Shown here one piece after another: positions 4,878-6,916 of a stretch of 6,916 nucleotides of DNA; the stretch's first letter is position 1, and every line of letters starts with the position of its first letter. The DNA lies in contig CACXEN010000092.1 of the NCBI GenBank assembly GCA_902766675.1, positions 1 to 6,916 of the forward strand, given 5' to 3'. Both the position numbers and the translations under genes were made by a program. Under the pieces are notes generated by a model. It was not told the origin of the DNA. It did no database searches and saw nothing but the letters and a program-made list of their open reading frames with translations. This stretch comes from an uncultured Erysipelotrichaceae bacterium (GTDB lineage Bacteria; Bacillota_I; Bacilli_A; Erysipelotrichales; Erysipelotrichaceae).

Positions 4878-5701
4878 GCTAATATATTCAAGTATTCTGT
4901 AATGTCCTTTTTGACACTTGTATATTTTTTCTCCGGAATTGGAATAATCGTATGATCGCTCATTGTGATTTCAAAGCGAGTAATACTTTCTACATAATGT
5001 AAATTAATTAAATAACTGATGTGTGGACGATAGAATTTCTTTGGATACATCTTATTGATTTCATTTACAGTACTTTTAACTTCTACTGTTTTACCATCAT
5101 TGATATGAATCAAAGAGTGTGCGCCAATATTCTCAATCCAAGTAACAGTTGCGTCAATGAGATAGTGGGTCACATTATCAATATCCGTAACGACGATTCT
5201 TCTTTGACGCGCTTGTTCAGCTTCTTGTTCAATCAGATAATCACTGAGATGCACTGGATAAATTGTGTCACGTGGATCTTGTGCTTGTTCATCAGAAATA
5301 TGACATGTCATCCAAACCCATTGTTTTGAAGAGTTTCCTTCATCATCCGCAACACGTTTCTTTTCCCATGTAAAATGCACACGACGATGTACGATTACAT
5401 CTTCATGATCAGGATAATGCGTAGTTAAATCAAAGGAAACGATAACTTCACAAACACTATTACCCATCATACGCATCGTAGTAGTCATTTCACCAAGCGT
5501 AAATTTTAAATTATGAGATTCTTTCTCATACATTTCACGCAAATTATCTTTTCCATAGACCCATTGACCTTGTGATGGACCAAGCCACAAAAAATCCTTG
5601 TCCATTGCAGAAAAGTATGGCTCAAGATTATCGTTATAGTACTCAATTAAAATGTTAGCGGAACGTTGATCTAAACTTTCCTCTTCTTTACGTACTGGCA
5701 T
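4862..5701 (-). CDS. One-component regulator: NTF2/SnoaL-like sensor domain plus LytTR DNA-binding domain
   Basis: A 279-residue soluble protein. Residues about 10-137 resemble an NTF2/SnoaL-like domain: a helical start (ILIEYYNDNLEPYFSAM), then DFLWLGPSQGQWVYGKDNLREM, then antiparallel strands (VCEVIVSFDLTTHY, VIVHRRVHFTWEKK, WVWMTCHIS). This is a cone-shaped pocket fold that in other proteins binds small ligands or acts as an enzyme. Residues 138-170 form a charged linker (EQEAEQARQRR). Residues about 175-275 form a LytTR DNA-binding domain: WIENIGAHSLIHI, VEVKSTVNEI, FYRPHISYLINLHYVESITR and IPIPEKKY are its characteristic blocks. There is no receiver domain or membrane segment, so any signal should be cytoplasmic and sensed directly. 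LytTR proteins bind direct repeats near promoters; the target is unknown, but divergent gap is the nearest candidate. No ribosome binding site precedes the ATG, and a perfect -10 lies 6 bases before it. Confidence 0.82.
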   Translation of the reverse strand: MPVRKEEESLDQRSANILIEYYNDNLEPYFSAMDKDFLWLGPSQGQWVYGKDNLREMYEKESHNLKFTLGEMTTTMRMMGNSVCEVIVSFDLTTHYPDHEDVIVHRRVHFTWEKKRVADDEGNSSKQWVWMTCHISDEQAQDPRDTIYPVHLSDYLIEQEAEQARQRRIVVTDIDNVTHYLIDATVTWIENIGAHSLIHINDGKTVEVKSTVNEINKMYPKKFYRPHISYLINLHYVESITRFEITMSDHTIIPIPEKKYTSVKKDITEYLNILAKGKK

Positions 5702-5707
5702 ATTACC

Positions 5708-5713
5708 ATTATA
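5708..5713 (-). promoter_or_regulatory. -10 element immediately before the LytTR gene (possible leaderless start)
   Basis: On the minus strand TATAAT-GGTAAT-ATG places a perfect -10 hexamer 6 bases before the start codon, so transcription would begin at or next to the ATG itself. No good -35 stands 16-18 bases upstream (the bases there read TTTCAA). A second TATAAT on the same strand (5755-5750) would give a leader of about 40 bases, also without a ribosome binding site. Confidence 0.4.
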
Positions 5714-5765
5714 GGAAAAATGTCAAAAAATTGAAATAACTCAACAGAAATTATACATTTTCGAA

Positions 5766-5794
5766 TTGTACGAATATAGGCACGATGATATAAT
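5766..5794 (+). promoter_or_regulatory. Extended -10 sigma-A promoter of gap
   Basis: TTGTAC (5766-5771), a 17-base spacer and a perfect TATAAT (5789-5794) preceded by TGA, making an extended TGnTATAAT. Transcription should start near 5801, giving a leader of about 30 bases. A small inverted repeat TTCG-N7-CGAA (5760-5774) overlaps the -35. Confidence 0.75.
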
Positions 5795-5809
5795 TATAGA
5801 AGTCAAAAT

Positions 5810-5816
5810 AAGGAGG
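5810..5816 (+). promoter_or_regulatory. Strong but distant ribosome binding site of gap
   Basis: AAGGAGG is a near-perfect anti-16S match, but 14 bases separate it from ATG 5831, more than the usual 5-10. No in-frame start codon lies between. The short complementary arms GTCT (5816-5819) and AGAC (5824-5827) could fold around ATAA and shorten the effective distance. Confidence 0.7.
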
Positions 5817-5830
5817 TCTATAAAGACAAT

Positions 5831-6871
5831 ATGACAGATGTAAGAGTTGCAATTAATGGTTTTGGACGCATTGGACGTCTTGCGTTCAGACAAATGTTTG
5901 GTGCTGAAGGTTATGAAATCGTAGCTATTAACGATTTGACAGCTCCTTCAATGCTAGCACATCTACTAAAGTATGACTCTGCACAAGGACCATACATTGG
6001 AAAACCTGGTGAAGAATTACACACAGTAACAGCTGATGATGAAGCTAACACAATCACAGTAGATGGCAAAACATTACAAATTTACAAGGAAGCAGATGCA
6101 AACAATCTTCCTTGGGGCGACCTAAAAATTGACGTTGTACTAGAATGCACAGGCTTCTATACAAGCAAAGAAAAAGCATCCGCACACATCAATGCAGGTG
6201 CAAGAAAAGTTGTTATCTCTGCTCCAGCAGGAAACGACTTACCAACAATCGTTTACAATGTAAACCATGAAACACTAAAAGCAGAAGACACAGTTATTTC
6301 TGCAGCTAGCTGTACAACAAACTGCTTAGCTCCTATGGCTAAAGCATTAAATGACTTTGCACCTATCCAAGGTGGTATCATGTGCACAGTTCACGCTTAC
6401 ACAGGTGACCAAATGTTATTAGATGGACCACACAGAAAAGGTGACTTACGTCGTGCACGTGCAGCTGCTGAAAACATCGTTCCAAACAGCACAGGTGCTG
6501 CAAAAGCTATCGGTCTAGTTATTCCTGAATTAAACGGAAAACTAATCGGTGCTGCACAACGTGTTCCTGTTCCTACAGGTTCAACAACAATCTTAACAGC
6601 AGTTGTTAAGGGTGCTGATGTAACAAAAGAAGCTATCAACGCTGCTATGAAAGCTGCTACAACAGAATCATTCGGATACACAGAAGAACAATTAGTATCT
6701 GGTGACGTAGTAGGTATGACATATGGTTCATTATTTGATGCAACACAAACAATGGTTACACCAATTACAGATGACCTATATGAAGTACAAGTTGTTTCTT
6801 GGTATGACAACGAAAACAGCTACACAAGCCAAATGGTTCGTACAATTAAATACTTCTCTGAATTAGCATAA
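5831..6871 (+). CDS. gap: Type I glyceraldehyde-3-phosphate dehydrogenase (phosphorylating, NAD-dependent)
   Basis: Complete 346-residue GAPDH, which converts glyceraldehyde 3-phosphate, NAD and phosphate to 1,3-bisphosphoglycerate in glycolysis; it acts in the cytoplasm as a tetramer. Residues 8-16 (INGFGRIGR) start the Rossmann fold, and D35 in AINDL suits NAD rather than NADP. The catalytic motif is [12 protein letters not shown] with C161 as nucleophile; H188 in [10 protein letters not shown] is the catalytic histidine. [18 protein letters not shown] (201-218) is the S-loop region, and WYDNENSY (324-331) binds the nicotinamide. It is about 10 residues longer than many bacterial GAPDHs, mostly between residues 55 and 80. 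Preferred-looking codons (GCT, ACA, GTT) and the strong promoter suit a highly expressed gene. Only 45 bases follow the stop and they hold no terminator, so transcription may continue into a downstream gene outside the window. Confidence 0.97.
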   Translation: MTDVRVAINGFGRIGRLAFRQMFGAEGYEIVAINDLTAPSMLAHLLKYDSAQGPYIGKPGEELHTVTADDEANTITVDGKTLQIYKEADANNLPWGDLKIDVVLECTGFYTSKEKASAHINAGARKVVISAPAGNDLPTIVYNVNHETLKAEDTVISAASCTTNCLAPMAKALNDFAPIQGGIMCTVHAYTGDQMLLDGPHRKGDLRRARAAAENIVPNSTGAAKAIGLVIPELNGKLIGAAQRVPVPTGSTTILTAVVKGADVTKEAINAAMKAATTESFGYTEEQLVSGDVVGMTYGSLFDATQTMVTPITDDLYEVQVVSWYDNENSYTSQMVRTIKYFSELA

Positions 6872-6916
6872 TAGAGTTGTAATAATAAAAGATAAAGGTA
6901 ATTCTAGTCTTGAAAG

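Noticed and set aside
5021..5329. Plus-strand open frame of 102 codons
   Set aside because: It is antisense to the LytTR regulator, with no ribosome binding site or recognisable domain.
6397..6810. Minus-strand open frame of 137 codons
   Set aside because: It is antisense to the highly conserved GAPDH gene; a shadow of biased codon use.
6872..6916. A terminator or a new gene after gap
   Set aside because: The 45 remaining bases show no stable hairpin and no start codon with a ribosome binding site; the window ends too soon to judge.

Overview
The window reads as a chromosomal segment of a low-GC Gram-positive bacterium (Bacillota). The DNA is AT-rich, the clearest ribosome binding sites are AGGAGG-like, the promoters are of the housekeeping sigma type, and GAPDH and the LicA-like kinase domain look Firmicute. 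A member of the Erysipelotrichia is my best guess. That guess rests on general protein character only. I see no tRNA, rRNA, CRISPR array, insertion sequence or phage gene, and no gap between genes exceeds about 200 bases.

Layout, left to right. (1) The 3' end of a plus-strand gene whose protein ends in two four-cysteine zinc ribbons. (2) A minus-strand pair, a metallo-beta-lactamase-fold hydrolase followed by an AIM24/TIGR00266-family protein, 20 bases apart and probably one operon. (3) A plus-strand single-domain STAS protein (anti-sigma-factor-antagonist type) with no partner kinase nearby. (4) A 515-residue minus-strand protein joining a GntR winged helix, a coiled coil, an RCK_C/TrkA_C ligand domain and a LicA-like choline kinase domain. 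Its first half matches the layout of the c-di-AMP-responsive osmolyte repressor BusR. (5) Divergent from it, an RmlB-like sugar-nucleotide dehydratase homologue that has lost the SDR catalytic tyrosine and the catalytic aspartate. (6) Convergent to that, a one-component regulator with an NTF2/SnoaL-like N-terminal domain and a LytTR DNA-binding domain. (7) Divergent from it, the glycolytic gene gap behind a strong extended -10 promoter; its downstream partner lies outside the window.

The gene order alternates strands. There are three convergent junctions, each closed by one compact hairpin that can serve both genes. At two of them the hairpin is built from coding sequence: one stem holds both stop codons, and another makes both proteins end in Lys-Gly-Lys-Lys. 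The divergent junctions carry inverted repeats and, in two cases, recognisable sigma-A promoters.

The most promising candidate for undescribed biology is the GntR-RCK_C-choline kinase fusion. It would put DNA binding, probable second-messenger sensing and choline phosphorylation in one chain. Next to it are a divergent, apparently catalytically impaired dehydratase and a palindrome that overlaps the fusion gene's own -35 element.
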